A stretch of DNA of 64,000 nucleotides from contig NZ_NFLN01000004.1 of NCBI RefSeq assembly GCF_002160955.1, forward strand, positions 62,001 to 126,000. The letters are read 5' to 3'. The stretch's first letter is position 1, and each line of letters begins with the position of its first letter. The notes under the pieces were generated by a model, which ran no database searches, was not told where the DNA came from, and saw only the letters and a program-made list of their open reading frames with translations. The position numbers and the translations under genes are program-made. The stretch is from Gemmiger sp. An120. GTDB lineage: Bacteria; Bacillota; Clostridia; Oscillospirales; Ruminococcaceae. This document shows positions 23,720 through 31,906 of the stretch, in pieces.

Positions 23720-24080
23720 AGTACACGCTCCTTTGCATGGGGACTTTCTTTGCACAGTCCCATAGGCGATAGATGGTCAAGGGAATATACCAGGCAGCCA
23801 CCAGCAGTCGCCAGACCAGGACGAAACCGCCGATCACTCCGCCAATAATAAAGTTCAGCAGAAACAACGGAAGGGCGGTTCCCAAAGAGCCGCCCGGCAC
23901 GATCCAGGCAAACATCCGTGGGATGCCAAAAGGCAGGCCGCAAAGGATGAACAGCCATACATAGTCGGTGACTCCATCTTTTGTGCAGGCGGATTTGAAA
24001 ATACAGTACAGCAAAACCGCCACCGCCACGGGCAACACGCTTTTCTTGAAAAACTCTTTGATTACTTCGGATTTCGTCAC
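23709..24080 (-). CDS. DUF6050-like membrane protein of the element
   Basis: The protein of about 123 residues has three or four hydrophobic segments (SVLPVAVAVLLYCIFKSACT, YVWLFILCGLPFGIPRMFAW, FLLNFIIGGVIGGFVLVWRL) and resembles the DUF6050 family found in conjugative elements. I favour the GTG at 24080 because GGAGG lies 8 bases upstream; in-frame ATGs at 24092 and 24104 are possible. It overlaps the resolvase-like gene. Function unknown. Confidence 0.65.
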   Translation of the reverse strand: MTKSEVIKEFFKKSVLPVAVAVLLYCIFKSACTKDGVTDYVWLFILCGLPFGIPRMFAWIVPGGSLGTALPLFLLNFIIGGVIGGFVLVWRLLVAAWYIPLTIYRLWDCAKKVPMQRSVYYEE

Positions 24081-24172
24081 AGTCAGCACCTCCATTCCTG
24101 GTTCCATTATATCAGCCGGATAACCATGCGCCCAGGGGTTTTGCAAAGACTGTAAAAAGCGCCCAATCCCCG

Positions 24173-25528
24173 TTACTCCAAGTCGTTGCTCCGCTGCCGC
24201 TGCTGTTCCTGTTCCTGTTCCTTCGGCCTTTCCAGCAGGGCGTCCACATTCTGGCGGAGGGTGTCATACTCCTTTTCCTCCCGCCGTATCTTCCGAAGGT
24301 CCGTTTGCAGGGCGGTCTTGCGGGCGGAGAGTCCGTCCAATTCTGCTTTCAGCTTTTCGGAGGAAGGAAGTTTGGCGAGCCCGGCCTTTTTGATTTCCCT
24401 GGCTGCCGCCTCGAATAAGATAATCTCGCTCTCAAAGCCGCGCAGGAATTTTACCTTGTCTTTTGATGCCTTGTATCGGTCATAGACAGGTTTCAGCTTG
24501 CGATAAGTGTTAAGCTGCTTTCCCAGGAGGGCAAGGTCGGCGATCCGCTGTTCCGTATCCCGCAGGCTTTCCCTGGTACGGATGGAGGCGGCGGCAACGG
24601 CGTCGCACCGTTCTACCAATTCCTCATAGCTGCCGATGCCGTGTTCGGTGAGAAAGTTCATAGTGGCGGCCGCCCGTTTCAGATTCTCGATGGTCGCCCA
24701 CCGCTGGTATCCGGCGCTCTGCTGGGCCTTGATATTGTTCTGAATGTCAATGAGCAGGCTGACCTTCCCGCTGCGCTGCTGGGGCTGTCTGGAGGGGCGG
24801 AGGCCTCCGGCAATGCGGGAGACAACGGCTTCTTCCGTGTAATCGGCGCCCAGGGTTTTGAGCCGGGTGAACCTCTCCTGGTCCGGCGCCCTGGCGGAGA
24901 TATACTTTCCTCGCTTGATCTCGTACCCTTTCCGCTGTAACCGGGCAAGCAAATCTTCCAGGCTGGAGGATACGGGGATCAGCCGGTCGATGGCGGCTTT
25001 CAGCTTTGCCTTGTAGCTGGTGCCGTTCTGTGCAACCTGATGCTCAATGTAGCTCTTACCCTTATCCCGGCCAGGGACGATGACGGACAAGCCGTGTTCT
25101 TTGCACAGCCGGTCGCTGGCCCGGCGTATCTCGTGATAGCTGCGCTTGTTGGAATGGTAGTGCTTGTGGTCGGTGAAGCTGACCGCATTGAAAATCAGGT
25201 GATTATGGACGTGATCCTTGTCAATGTGAGTGGTGAGGACAAATTCATATTTGCCGCCCAGGACCTCCCGTGCCAGTTCCATGCCGATCCGGTGGGCTTC
25301 CTCTGGCGTGACCTCCCCAGGCTCAAAGGCTTGGATCAGGTGGCGGCCCAAGTGCGTGCCCTTGTCAATAGCATGGCGGCGTGTCCATTCAAATTCAATG
25401 TCGGCGGTCTCGGCGGCGCAGCCGAAGGAGGACACCAGCAGTTTCCCATCCGTCTTGTCGGGGTTGCAGATATAGTCAATCGCCGCTTTCAGCGTTGACT
25501 TAATAGGATGCGTCTTTGTAACTGCCAT
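24173..25528 (-). CDS. MobP-type relaxase
   Basis: The 451-residue relaxase nicks DNA at oriT and leads the strand during mobilisation. The N-terminal domain has MAVTKTHPIKSTLKAAIDYI, and the catalytic metal motif HIDKDHVHNHLIFNAVSFTD carries the three-histidine cluster. A helical, charged C-terminal half with coiled-coil character follows, including EKLKAELDGLSARKTALQTD. Length and motifs match relaxases of Tn1549-like elements, and no stop or frameshift is seen. Its start overlaps the mobC pseudogene. It may still be active in trans if the oriT is intact. Confidence 0.92.
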   Translation of the reverse strand: MAVTKTHPIKSTLKAAIDYICNPDKTDGKLLVSSFGCAAETADIEFEWTRRHAIDKGTHLGRHLIQAFEPGEVTPEEAHRIGMELAREVLGGKYEFVLTTHIDKDHVHNHLIFNAVSFTDHKHYHSNKRSYHEIRRASDRLCKEHGLSVIVPGRDKGKSYIEHQVAQNGTSYKAKLKAAIDRLIPVSSSLEDLLARLQRKGYEIKRGKYISARAPDQERFTRLKTLGADYTEEAVVSRIAGGLRPSRQPQQRSGKVSLLIDIQNNIKAQQSAGYQRWATIENLKRAAATMNFLTEHGIGSYEELVERCDAVAAASIRTRESLRDTEQRIADLALLGKQLNTYRKLKPVYDRYKASKDKVKFLRGFESEIILFEAAAREIKKAGLAKLPSSEKLKAELDGLSARKTALQTDLRKIRREEKEYDTLRQNVDALLERPKEQEQEQQRQRSNDLE

Positions 25529-25818
25529 ATCTGATCCAGCCTTTCCCGGATTTCCTCCATGTCGGCCTGATAGGTGGGACCTCCGGCGTTGACCCGCTTG
25601 GCGATCTGATTGATGTTCCGGCCAATGGCGGACAGGAGCTTGTTCATCTCCTTGATGTCCCTGGTGTCCACCTAGATGATATATCCGTCAATCGCCATCT
25701 TCCGCAGGTAGGCGCCGATCCGCTTTGTCTGGAGCTGGGCCATCTTCTGTTCCATCAGTTCCTTTTCCTCGGCGGTCACATAGAACTTCACCTGGATATT
25801 TCGTTTTCGGTTTGCCAT
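25489..25818 (-). pseudogene. mobC relaxosome gene with an in-frame amber stop
   Basis: The reverse strand from ATG 25818 reads MANRKRNIQVKFYVTAEEKE and on to AYLRKMAIDGYII, then TAG at 25672-25674. The same frame continues with VDTRDIKEMNKLLSAIGRNI and NQIAKRVNAGG, the usual MobC C-terminus, to 25489. Related proteins commonly have glutamine at this position, so CAG to TAG is the simplest explanation. Either a 48-residue peptide is made or the C-terminal part is made by restart (GTG directly after the stop). It overlaps the relaxase gene by 40 bases. Confidence 0.8.
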
Positions 25819-25849
25819 CGTGGTATCTCGCCTCTTTTCGTATCAGGGT

Positions 25850-25945
25850 TTGGGATGTTCCCAACAAGCATTTTTCGGGTTTAGGGGGAGGGTTCCCTAA
25901 AGCCAAAAATCGCAAGCGGGTACTCGCTTGCTGTGCTTGCTATCG
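25850..25945. other. Probable oriT of the element
   Basis: Immediately upstream of mobC lie several inverted repeats: GGGATGTTCCC, AGGGNN...CCCT around GGGAGGGTTCCCT, and GCAAGCG (25912-25918) with CGCTTGC (25925-25931), followed by TGTGCTTGC. Short nested repeats next to mobC and the relaxase are the usual oriT setting of this element group. The nick site is not assigned. The rest of 25946-26049 shows nothing recognisable. Confidence 0.55.
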
Positions 25946-26049
25946 TCTCTCCCCAACCCTTTTCCCCTCTACTAATACTACAATCAAAAAGTGGGATACC
26001 AAGCTGGATGTAGTCTAATGTCTAATTTTTAACGATAACCGTTTCTATT

Positions 26050-26315
26050 TCAAATCATAAACATACATCCTCGACAAATCTACCTCACCATCGCCCTGCG
26101 CCATACATAGGAACTTCCATCCGTAGCGCTCATAGAAGCCTGTGTGGTCTGTAATGAGATATAAGGTTTCCAGGCCAAATGAACGCATATCCTCACAAAC
26201 ATATTCCAGCAGCTTTCCTGCAATTCCCTGACAACGGTAGTTTTCCTCAACATATACCGCGCAGACATTAGCAAGAAGCGGCGTATCAGCAACAAGATCA
26301 AGGGAAATGCAGGCG
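26050..26315 (-). pseudogene. GNAT acetyltransferase fragment (C-terminal)
   Basis: The reverse strand reads ADTPLLANVCAVYVEENYRC, then GIAGKLLEYVCEDMRSFGLE and LITDHTGFYERYGWKFLCMA, ending at the stop 26050-26052. This is the acetyl-CoA-binding half of a GNAT enzyme (QGIAGKLL matches the Q/RxxGxG/A loop). The N-terminal half is missing; the frame runs into sequence of the recombinase on the other strand. The gene was cut at 26261-26315 by whatever event joined it to the recombinase. Confidence 0.7.
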
Positions 26316-27541
26316 AGCCGATGGGCCAGCCTCCCTACGGGTACATCAAAGACCCCAACAACCCAAAACGATGGATCGTAGATGACGAAGCCGCCCAGGT
26401 AGTTCGACGGATTTACAGTATGACCCTGGAGGGTTATGGAACGGAGCAGATTGCCACTCAGCTTGAGCGGGATGAAATCCTTACCCCGCGTGCCTATTGG
26501 CTAAAGAAAGGCATCAAGCGCCCCGGAAAGGGCAAGCAGCAGCCCGCTACCAAGGGGAACAGTTCCACCGTGACCAAAATCCTGTCTTTGCAGGAGTATT
26601 GCGGTGACATTCTCAACTTCAAGACCTACTCCAAATCCTACAAGAACAAAAAGAGGTTGGAGAATGACCGTGAGAATTGGGTCATCTTCAAGGACGTCCA
26701 CGAGCCGATCATCGAACGGTCCGTATTTGAGCAGGTGCAGCAGAAGCGGGGAAAAATCCGCAAGCGCCGCACCAACGAAGGCGAGCACAACATGTTCTCC
26801 GGCCTTCTGGTCTGTGCTGACTGCGGATGCAATCTTCACTTCCATTTCAATCAGGGAAACCCGGAGATCAAGTATTTCAACTGCTCCAACTATAAGGGCA
26901 ACCGTGGGAGCTGTACTTCCACCCACTATGTCCGAGTAGATTTTCTGGAACAGGTGGTGCTTGGTGAAATCCGTCGCCTGACGAAGTTCGCCAGCCTCTA
27001 TGAGGACGAATTTCTGAAAGCGGTGATCGGGCACTCCCAGCAAGCGGCGGAAACCGACCGTAAGCTAAAGGAGAAGGAATTGAAGGCCCTGCTTGCCCGT
27101 GATGAGGAACTGGACGGGCTGTTTGAACGCATCTATGAGGACAATGTTTCCGGCAAGCTCTCCGATGACCGTTTTGCGAAAATGTCCGGACGGTATGAGG
27201 ACGAGCAAAAGGAACTGGCGGAGAAAATCAAAAAGCTCCGTTCCGAAATCGAGAAGCAGAGCAGCCAGGCCATGACCACGGATATGTTCATCTCTTTGGT
27301 GCGAAAGTACACCCGCACACGCAAGCTCACGCCTCGGATGCTCAACGAATTGGTTGAGAAGATCGAGGTTTATAATGCGGAGAAAATTGATGGTGTGTGG
27401 GAGCAGCGGCTTCGCATCCACTATAACTGCGTTGGAGAAATCATAATCCCTAAAATGCTGCCCCTGCCCATCCCTGATGTGACCGTCAATACCCGGAAGG
27501 GTGTGTTCGTCAACTACATCCCAGCCGAAATCGCCGGATGA
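26261..27541 (+). pseudogene. Large serine recombinase lacking its catalytic domain
   Basis: From about 26261 the frame reads ADISKKRRISNKIKGNAGEP, then GQPPYGYIKDPNNPKRWIVD. A normal C-terminal half follows: the recombinase domain, the zinc-ribbon NMFSGLLVCADCGCNLHFHF with a later FNCSNYKGNRGSCTSTHY, a coiled coil, and the end RKGVFVNYIPAEIAG. About 425 residues remain. The N-terminal catalytic domain with the serine is absent. The first ATG, at 26321, lies inside the linker and has no good ribosome site, so it is not functional as an integrase. Confidence 0.85.
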
Positions 27542-27548
27542 AAACAAC

Positions 27549-27598
27549 AAAAAAAGACGAGTGTTCTTACAGCTTTTCAAATGCTATAAGAACACTCG
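27549..27598 (-). terminator. Terminator of tRNA-Leu(CAG)
   Basis: A 16-bp stem (27558-27573 with 27583-27598, one G-U) is followed on the reverse strand by CTTTTTTTG. It sits 3 bases after the tRNA CCA end and 17 bases from the recombinase stop. Confidence 0.88.
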
Positions 27599-27601
27599 CC
27601 A

Positions 27602-27688
27602 TGGTGCGGATGAAGGGACTTGAACCCATATGGAGTTGCCCCCACTAGAACCTGAATCTAGCGCGTCTGCCAATTCCGCCACATCCGC
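27602..27688 (-). tRNA. tRNA-Leu (anticodon CAG)
   Basis: Class II tRNA on the reverse strand: acceptor GCGGATG/CATCCGC, anticodon stem CTAGA/TCTAG with loop TTCAGGT (anticodon CAG), a long variable arm, T-arm GGGTTCAAGTCCC and encoded CCA (27602-27604). Confidence 0.97.
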
Positions 27689-27754
27689 ATATATGTAAAC
27701 GCGGCGAACCGCGATTACGCTTTTTTGTTTACCCCGTCCTGCGGGGCGATTTAT

Positions 27755-27815
27755 ACTATACCACGGGTTTTGAGAAAATGCAAGCCTTTTTTTAAATTTT
27801 TTTAAAAAAATTTTT
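27755..27815 (-). promoter_or_regulatory. tRNA-Leu(CAG) promoter with an UP-like A/T tract
   Basis: TTGCAT (27778-27783), 17 bases, TATAGT (27755-27760) on the reverse strand. Directly upstream of the -35, 27786-27815 is almost pure A/T with runs of seven, like an UP element for strong stable-RNA promoters. Confidence 0.75.
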
Positions 27816-27822
27816 GCGGTGC

Positions 27823-27862
27823 AAAAAGGGGCCGTCCGGCAGTTGCCGGACGGCCCCTTTTT
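27823..27862 (-). terminator. Terminator of the Bax-inhibitor-1 gene
   Basis: AAAAAGGGGCCGTCCGGCA pairs perfectly with its complement around a very short loop, giving T-runs on both strands. Confidence 0.92.
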
Positions 27863-27872
27863 ATCCTTGTAA

Positions 27873-28589
27873 TCAGTCCCGGTTGCGGCCCACCAAGCGC
27901 AGCACAAACAGGAAGATGTTGATGAAATCCAGGTACAGGTTCAGCGCACCGAAGATGGAAGCCTTGGCCGCCATCTCGCTGTTGCCGCCGAACGCGAAGT
28001 AGTAATCCTTGAGTTTCTGGGTATCGTAGGCGGTCAGGCCCAGGAAGAGCGCAATGCCCAGCGCGCTGTACAGCACACCGGAGAAGCCAAAGCCAAACAG
28101 CATGCTGAACATGCCCACGACCAGCAGGGCAATCAGGCCCATGGAGAGCATCCGGCCCCAGCTGGTAAGATCCCGCTTGGTGAAGTGGCCATATACCGCC
28201 ATCAGCCCGAAGTAGGCTGCGGCAGCCACAAAGGCCAGCGCCATGCTGCTGAGCTCAAACAGGAAGAAATACATGCTGAACACCAGGCCGTTCAGCGCCG
28301 AGTACACAAAGAACAGCGCCCGGGCGGTGCCCACCTGCATGGCATGGATCCGGGCGGACAGATACATGACCACGCCCAGCTCGGCAAAGGTGATAAGCAG
28401 CAGGAACATGGTGCCGCCGCTCAGCAGCAGGTTCCAGGTCAGGCCGCTGGCGTAACCCAGAAAGGCCACAGCCGCGGTGAGCGCCAGACCGCCGAACATC
28501 CAGCCGAAGGTCTTGCTCACATAATTATTCAGGGTTTCAACGCCGCCGTACGCGTACTGGCGCTGTTCCTGTTCATACATTTCATTCAT
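27873..28589 (-). CDS. Bax inhibitor-1/YccA family membrane protein
   Basis: The 238-residue protein has seven hydrophobic segments and the family pattern NNYVSKTFGWMFGGLALTAA near the start. Inner segments include YFGLMAVYGHFTKRDLTSWG, LGLTAYDTQKLKDYYF with the conserved Asp, and ALNLYLDFINIFLFVLRLVG at the end. BI-1 homologues form pH-sensitive calcium leak channels or modulate membrane protease FtsH. It is transcribed away from hemW from an overlapping divergent promoter. Confidence 0.93.
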   Translation of the reverse strand: MNEMYEQEQRQYAYGGVETLNNYVSKTFGWMFGGLALTAAVAFLGYASGLTWNLLLSGGTMFLLLITFAELGVVMYLSARIHAMQVGTARALFFVYSALNGLVFSMYFFLFELSSMALAFVAAAAYFGLMAVYGHFTKRDLTSWGRMLSMGLIALLVVGMFSMLFGFGFSGVLYSALGIALFLGLTAYDTQKLKDYYFAFGGNSEMAAKASIFGALNLYLDFINIFLFVLRLVGRNRD

Positions 28590-28684
28590 GATTCTCGCAC
28601 CTCTCTTGCTCTCGCGCCCCGCGCAGGGACGCGGGCTTGTATGGATTGGTTGGATCTGACCCGATTTTTTGGATCATTGTCATT

Positions 28685-28724
28685 ATTATATCCTGTTTGA
28701 CGGAAAAAGCAAAAGGTTTATAAT
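28685..28724. promoter_or_regulatory. Overlapping divergent promoters of BI-1 and hemW genes
   Basis: Leftward: TTGCTT (28707-28712), 16 bases, TATAAT (28685-28690). Rightward: TTGACG (28697-28702), 16 bases, TATAAT (28719-28724). The leftward -35 lies inside the rightward spacer, so the two polymerases should exclude each other. Confidence 0.75.
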
Positions 28725-28764
28725 AAACAAAGCATGAATTTTTTATGAAGGAGGGCCCATCCGG

Positions 28765-29856
28765 ATGAGCCTTGGCCTGTATCTGCATATTCCCTACTGC
28801 CTGGCCCGCTGCCGGTACTGCGATTTTTACAGCCGGGGCGGTCAGAAAGAAGTTCCTGATGCCTATGTAGCGGCCCTGCTGCGGGAGATGGAGCGCATCT
28901 GCAACTGCGACTGCACCGCTCTGCGGCCGGATACCCTGTATTTTGGCGGCGGCACCCCCAGCCTGCTGCGGCCGGACCAGGCAGCCGCGCTGATCCGGGC
29001 TGCCGCGCCGGTTCCGGAGGGGGAAGTCACCCTGGAAGCCAATCCTGAAACGGTGGATCCGGCCAAACTGGAGGGATTCCGCCAGGCGGGGGTCAACCGG
29101 CTGAGCCTGGGGGTACAGACCGCCGACGACGAGAGCCTGGCCCGGCTGGGACGCCCCCACACGGCGGCCCAGAGCCGGCAGGCACTGGCCTGGGCCCGGC
29201 AGGCGGGTTTTGCCAACATCAGCGGGGATATCATGCTGGCGCTGCCCCGCTACACCCGGGAGGAATTTGACCGGACGCTGGACCTGCTGGCAGAGGGCGG
29301 CTGCACCCATATCTCGGCCTATCTGCTCAAAATTGAACCGGGCACCGCTTTTGCCCGGCACACGCCCGAGGGCCTGCCCGACCCGGATGAAGCCGCGGAT
29401 TTCTATTTGTACGCGGTGGAACAACTGGCGGCGGCCGGTTACCGGCAATACGAGATCAGCAACTTTGCCAGACCGGGCTATGAAGGGCAGCACAATCTGC
29501 TGTACTGGGACTGTCAGGATTATCTGGGCCTGGGCCCTGCCGCCCACAGCTGCCTGAACCGGAAGCGCTTCTATTGGCCGGGCGACACCCGGGCCTTTAT
29601 CGAGGGCACGGCACGGCCGGTGGAGGACGGCGGCTGCGACGGCGAGGACTACATCATGCTGCGTCTGCGGCTGACCCAGGGGCTGGACGAGGAGGAACTG
29701 GCCCGGCGGTTCAGTGTGCGGCTGAACGAACGGCAGAGAGCCTTCTGGCGGCGGTGCCAGCAGGCAGGCTATGCCCAGCCGGGCGAAGGTCCGCTGCGGC
29801 TGACACCCGCCGGGCTGATTATCCAGAACAGCATTCTGACCGAACTGCTGGCATAA
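28765..29856 (+). CDS. hemW: HemW-like radical SAM heme chaperone
   Basis: The 363-residue radical SAM protein resembles HemN but is HemW. LGLYLHIPYCLARCRYCDFY gives the CX3CX2C cluster ligands C12, C16 and C19. The HemN-type extra cysteine motif is different, as in heme-transfer proteins. FGGGTPSLL, the SLGVQTADDESLARLGRPHT block and YEISNFARPGYEGQHNLLYW are typical. The C-terminus carries the HemN_C winged domain (LTPAGLIIQNSILTELL). GGAGGGCCC precedes the ATG. It probably inserts or carries heme; whether this organism makes heme is not known from this window. Confidence 0.93.
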   Translation: MSLGLYLHIPYCLARCRYCDFYSRGGQKEVPDAYVAALLREMERICNCDCTALRPDTLYFGGGTPSLLRPDQAAALIRAAAPVPEGEVTLEANPETVDPAKLEGFRQAGVNRLSLGVQTADDESLARLGRPHTAAQSRQALAWARQAGFANISGDIMLALPRYTREEFDRTLDLLAEGGCTHISAYLLKIEPGTAFARHTPEGLPDPDEAADFYLYAVEQLAAAGYRQYEISNFARPGYEGQHNLLYWDCQDYLGLGPAAHSCLNRKRFYWPGDTRAFIEGTARPVEDGGCDGEDYIMLRLRLTQGLDEEELARRFSVRLNERQRAFWRRCQQAGYAQPGEGPLRLTPAGLIIQNSILTELLA

Positions 29857-29960
29857 GGCAGAAGAAAAATTTCAGATTTTTCTCCCACAAAGAGACAAAA
29901 TGTGCTATACTGGGAAGAACGTGCGGCCGGGGGCCGCAGAGTGAAAGCGGAGGCGGATCT

Positions 29961-30713
29961 ATGCAGGAAGAAAAGAATAGCGGCGTGCCGCTGGGAGGTG
30001 CCGTACTTTCCAGCCAGCTGGCCCAGACCCTGGCGGAGGAGATGCGCACCGGCTGCTTTGCCCATGCGGCCCGTCTGCCGGCCGAAGTGGAGCTGGCCGC
30101 CCGGATGGGGGTCAGCCGCACGGTGGTGCGGGACGCGCTGGGCGAACTGGAGCGGGCTGGTTTTGTGGAACGGGTCCGGGGCATCGGCACGGTGATCCAC
30201 CGGAATGTGGTGCATCTGCCCAACCGGCTGGACCAGAAGGTGGAGTTTCTCTCCATGATTGCGGCGGCGGGGCATACCCCCCACACCGATCACGTGCGGG
30301 TGGACATTCTGCCTGCGGATGAGCCGCTGGCCCGCCTGCTGGAGATCGAGCCCGGCGCCCAGACTGTGCGGGTGCACAAGCGGGTGCTGGCAGACGAAAA
30401 GCCGGTGATCTTCTGCATTGACTACTTCCCGCTTTCCATCTTCCGGGGCACCAGTCCTCTGCAGCTGGACATGACCGAGCCGGTGTTCGACATGCTCAAG
30501 CGGGAATGCGGCCAGGTTGTGACCAGCACCACCACCCGGGTGCAGGCCGCCTACGGTGAGCCGGGTATGCGCCGGCTGATGGAGCTTTCCTCCGGCGAGG
30601 CGCTGCTGCTGCTGGATGAGGTCAGCTACACCCGCCTGTGCCTGCCGGTTATGCGCAGTCTGGGCTACTATACCAACTTCTTTGATTTTTCGATCCTTCG
30701 AAAAAAATTCTGA
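29961..30713 (+). CDS. GntR-family regulator (HutC/UTRA type)
   Basis: The 250-residue regulator has an N-terminal winged helix: [40 protein letters not shown] and [25 protein letters not shown]-like effector domain follows with [20 protein letters not shown] and [10 protein letters not shown]. The ATG at 29961 follows GCGGAGGCGG. The longer reading frame upstream overlaps hemW. A TGTGCTATACT extended -10 lies 50 bases upstream. It ends 49 bases before pyrB in the same direction, so it might govern pyrimidine synthesis. That is a guess from position, since UTRA ligands vary. Confidence 0.88.
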   Translation: MQEEKNSGVPLGGAVLSSQLAQTLAEEMRTGCFAHAARLPAEVELAARMGVSRTVVRDALGELERAGFVERVRGIGTVIHRNVVHLPNRLDQKVEFLSMIAAAGHTPHTDHVRVDILPADEPLARLLEIEPGAQTVRVHKRVLADEKPVIFCIDYFPLSIFRGTSPLQLDMTEPVFDMLKRECGQVVTSTTTRVQAAYGEPGMRRLMELSSGEALLLLDEVSYTRLCLPVMRSLGYYTNFFDFSILRKKF

Positions 30714-30762
30714 GGGCGGCCTTTTGCGCCGTGCCAAACCAACAACGGGAGGAACTGTTAGT

Positions 30763-31836
30763 ATGCGTCATCTCATCAATCCGCTGGACTTCTCTCTGGA
30801 CGAGCTGCACGATCTGCTGGATCTGGCCGACGACATTGCCGCCGCGCCGGAAAAATACCAGGATGTGTGTGCGCACAAGAAGCTGGCTACCCTGTTCTAT
30901 GAGCCCAGCACCCGCACCCGGCTGAGTTTTGAGGCCGCCATGCTGAACCTGGGCGGCAGCGTACTGGGCTTTTCCAGCGCGGATTCCTCCAGCGCCTCCA
31001 AGGGCGAGAGCGTAGCCGACACCATCCGGGTGGTCAGCGGGTATGCGGACATTGCTGCCATGCGTCATCCCCGGGAAGGCGCGCCGCTGCGGGCTTCCAT
31101 GTACTCCCGGATTCCGGTGATCAATGCCGGTGACGGCGGGCACGAGCATCCTACCCAGACCCTGACCGACCTGATGACCATCCGCCGCCGCTGCGGCAAG
31201 CTGGACGGGCTGACCATCGGCCTGTGCGGCGATCTGAAGTTCGGGCGCACGGTGCACAGCCTGATCACCACCATGGTGCGGTATCCCAACACCAAATTCG
31301 TGCTCATCAGCCCCAAGGAGCTGCGTGTGCCGGATTATATCTACAACGACGTGCTCAAGCCCAGCGGCTGCCGCTACGTAAAGACCACCAGCCTGGAAGA
31401 AGCCATGCCCCAGCTGGATGTGCTGTACATGACCCGTATTCAGCGGGAGCGGTTTGCCGATCCCAACGAGTACCGCCGCCTGAAGGACAGCTATATCCTG
31501 ACCCCGGACAAGATGGCGCTGGGCAAACCGGATCTGGCGGTGCTGCATCCCCTGCCCCGGGTAAACGAGATCACCCTGGAGGTGGACGAAGATCCCCGGG
31601 CCGCCTATTTTGAGCAGGCGCAGAACGGTGTGTATGTGCGCATGGCCCTGATCATGACCCTGCTGGGCCTGACCGATAAGCCCCTGGCGGACAAGCCCGC
31701 CTGCAACGAGGAACTGGTGGAAATGCACTGCCCGAACCCCCGCTGCATCACCGGCGTGGAGGAGGGGGTAAAGCACCTGTTCCACCGCGCACCGGACGGC
31801 GTTCTGCGCTGCATCTACTGCGAGCAGGAAGCCTGA
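30763..31836 (+). CDS. pyrB: Aspartate carbamoyltransferase with PyrI-type zinc tail
   Basis: The enzyme condenses carbamoyl phosphate and aspartate in pyrimidine synthesis. Residues 1-310 are the catalytic chain: [20 protein letters not shown] (carbamoyl-phosphate loop), [20 protein letters not shown], the [11 protein letters not shown] histidine region, [12 protein letters not shown] and [12 protein letters not shown]. After a short linker the last 35 residues are [11 protein letters not shown]...[10 protein letters not shown], with cysteines 323, 328, 350 and 353. This is the CX4C...CX2C zinc module that joins PyrI to PyrB in the two-subunit enzyme. The allosteric PyrI domain itself is absent. 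Total 357 residues. GGGAGG precedes the ATG at 30763. Confidence 0.95.
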   Translation: MRHLINPLDFSLDELHDLLDLADDIAAAPEKYQDVCAHKKLATLFYEPSTRTRLSFEAAMLNLGGSVLGFSSADSSSASKGESVADTIRVVSGYADIAAMRHPREGAPLRASMYSRIPVINAGDGGHEHPTQTLTDLMTIRRRCGKLDGLTIGLCGDLKFGRTVHSLITTMVRYPNTKFVLISPKELRVPDYIYNDVLKPSGCRYVKTTSLEEAMPQLDVLYMTRIQRERFADPNEYRRLKDSYILTPDKMALGKPDLAVLHPLPRVNEITLEVDEDPRAAYFEQAQNGVYVRMALIMTLLGLTDKPLADKPACNEELVEMHCPNPRCITGVEEGVKHLFHRAPDGVLRCIYCEQEA

Positions 31837-31847
31837 TACAGAAATAG

Positions 31848-31897
31848 AAAACGCCCCGCGTTTGCCGCCGGAAACGGCGCGAACGCGGGGCGTTTTT
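31848..31897. terminator. Bidirectional terminator between pyrB and fruA
   Basis: AAAACGCCCCGCGTT (31848-31862) pairs with AACGCGGGGCGTTTT (31882-31896), with an inner GCCG/CGGC stem. T-runs lie on both strands. Confidence 0.93.
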
Positions 31898-31906
31898 CTG
31901 TTTTGG

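Larger units (their letters stand above)
20550..27545. mobile_element. Decayed Tn1549-type integrative/mobilizable element
   Basis: The segment between the orphan tRNA tip and the terminator of tRNA-Leu(CAG) has lower GC and gene types foreign to the flanks. They are relaxase, MobC, oriT-like sequence, resolvase-like and large serine recombinases, DUF6050- and DUF4316-type proteins, and an Xre regulator. Most transfer genes (type IV secretion, coupling protein) are missing, and at least five genes are truncated, frameshifted or carry a stop. It is best read as a deletion remnant of a conjugative transposon, possibly built from more than one insertion. Exact ends are uncertain by roughly 50-100 bases. 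Confidence 0.85.

Noticed and set aside
27602-27620. 3' end of tRNA-Leu(CAG) as the direct repeat matching the orphan tRNA tip at 20539-20549
   Set aside because: Only TGGT and scattered bases agree (GCGGATG versus ACGAGTG), so the two are not copies of one attachment site.
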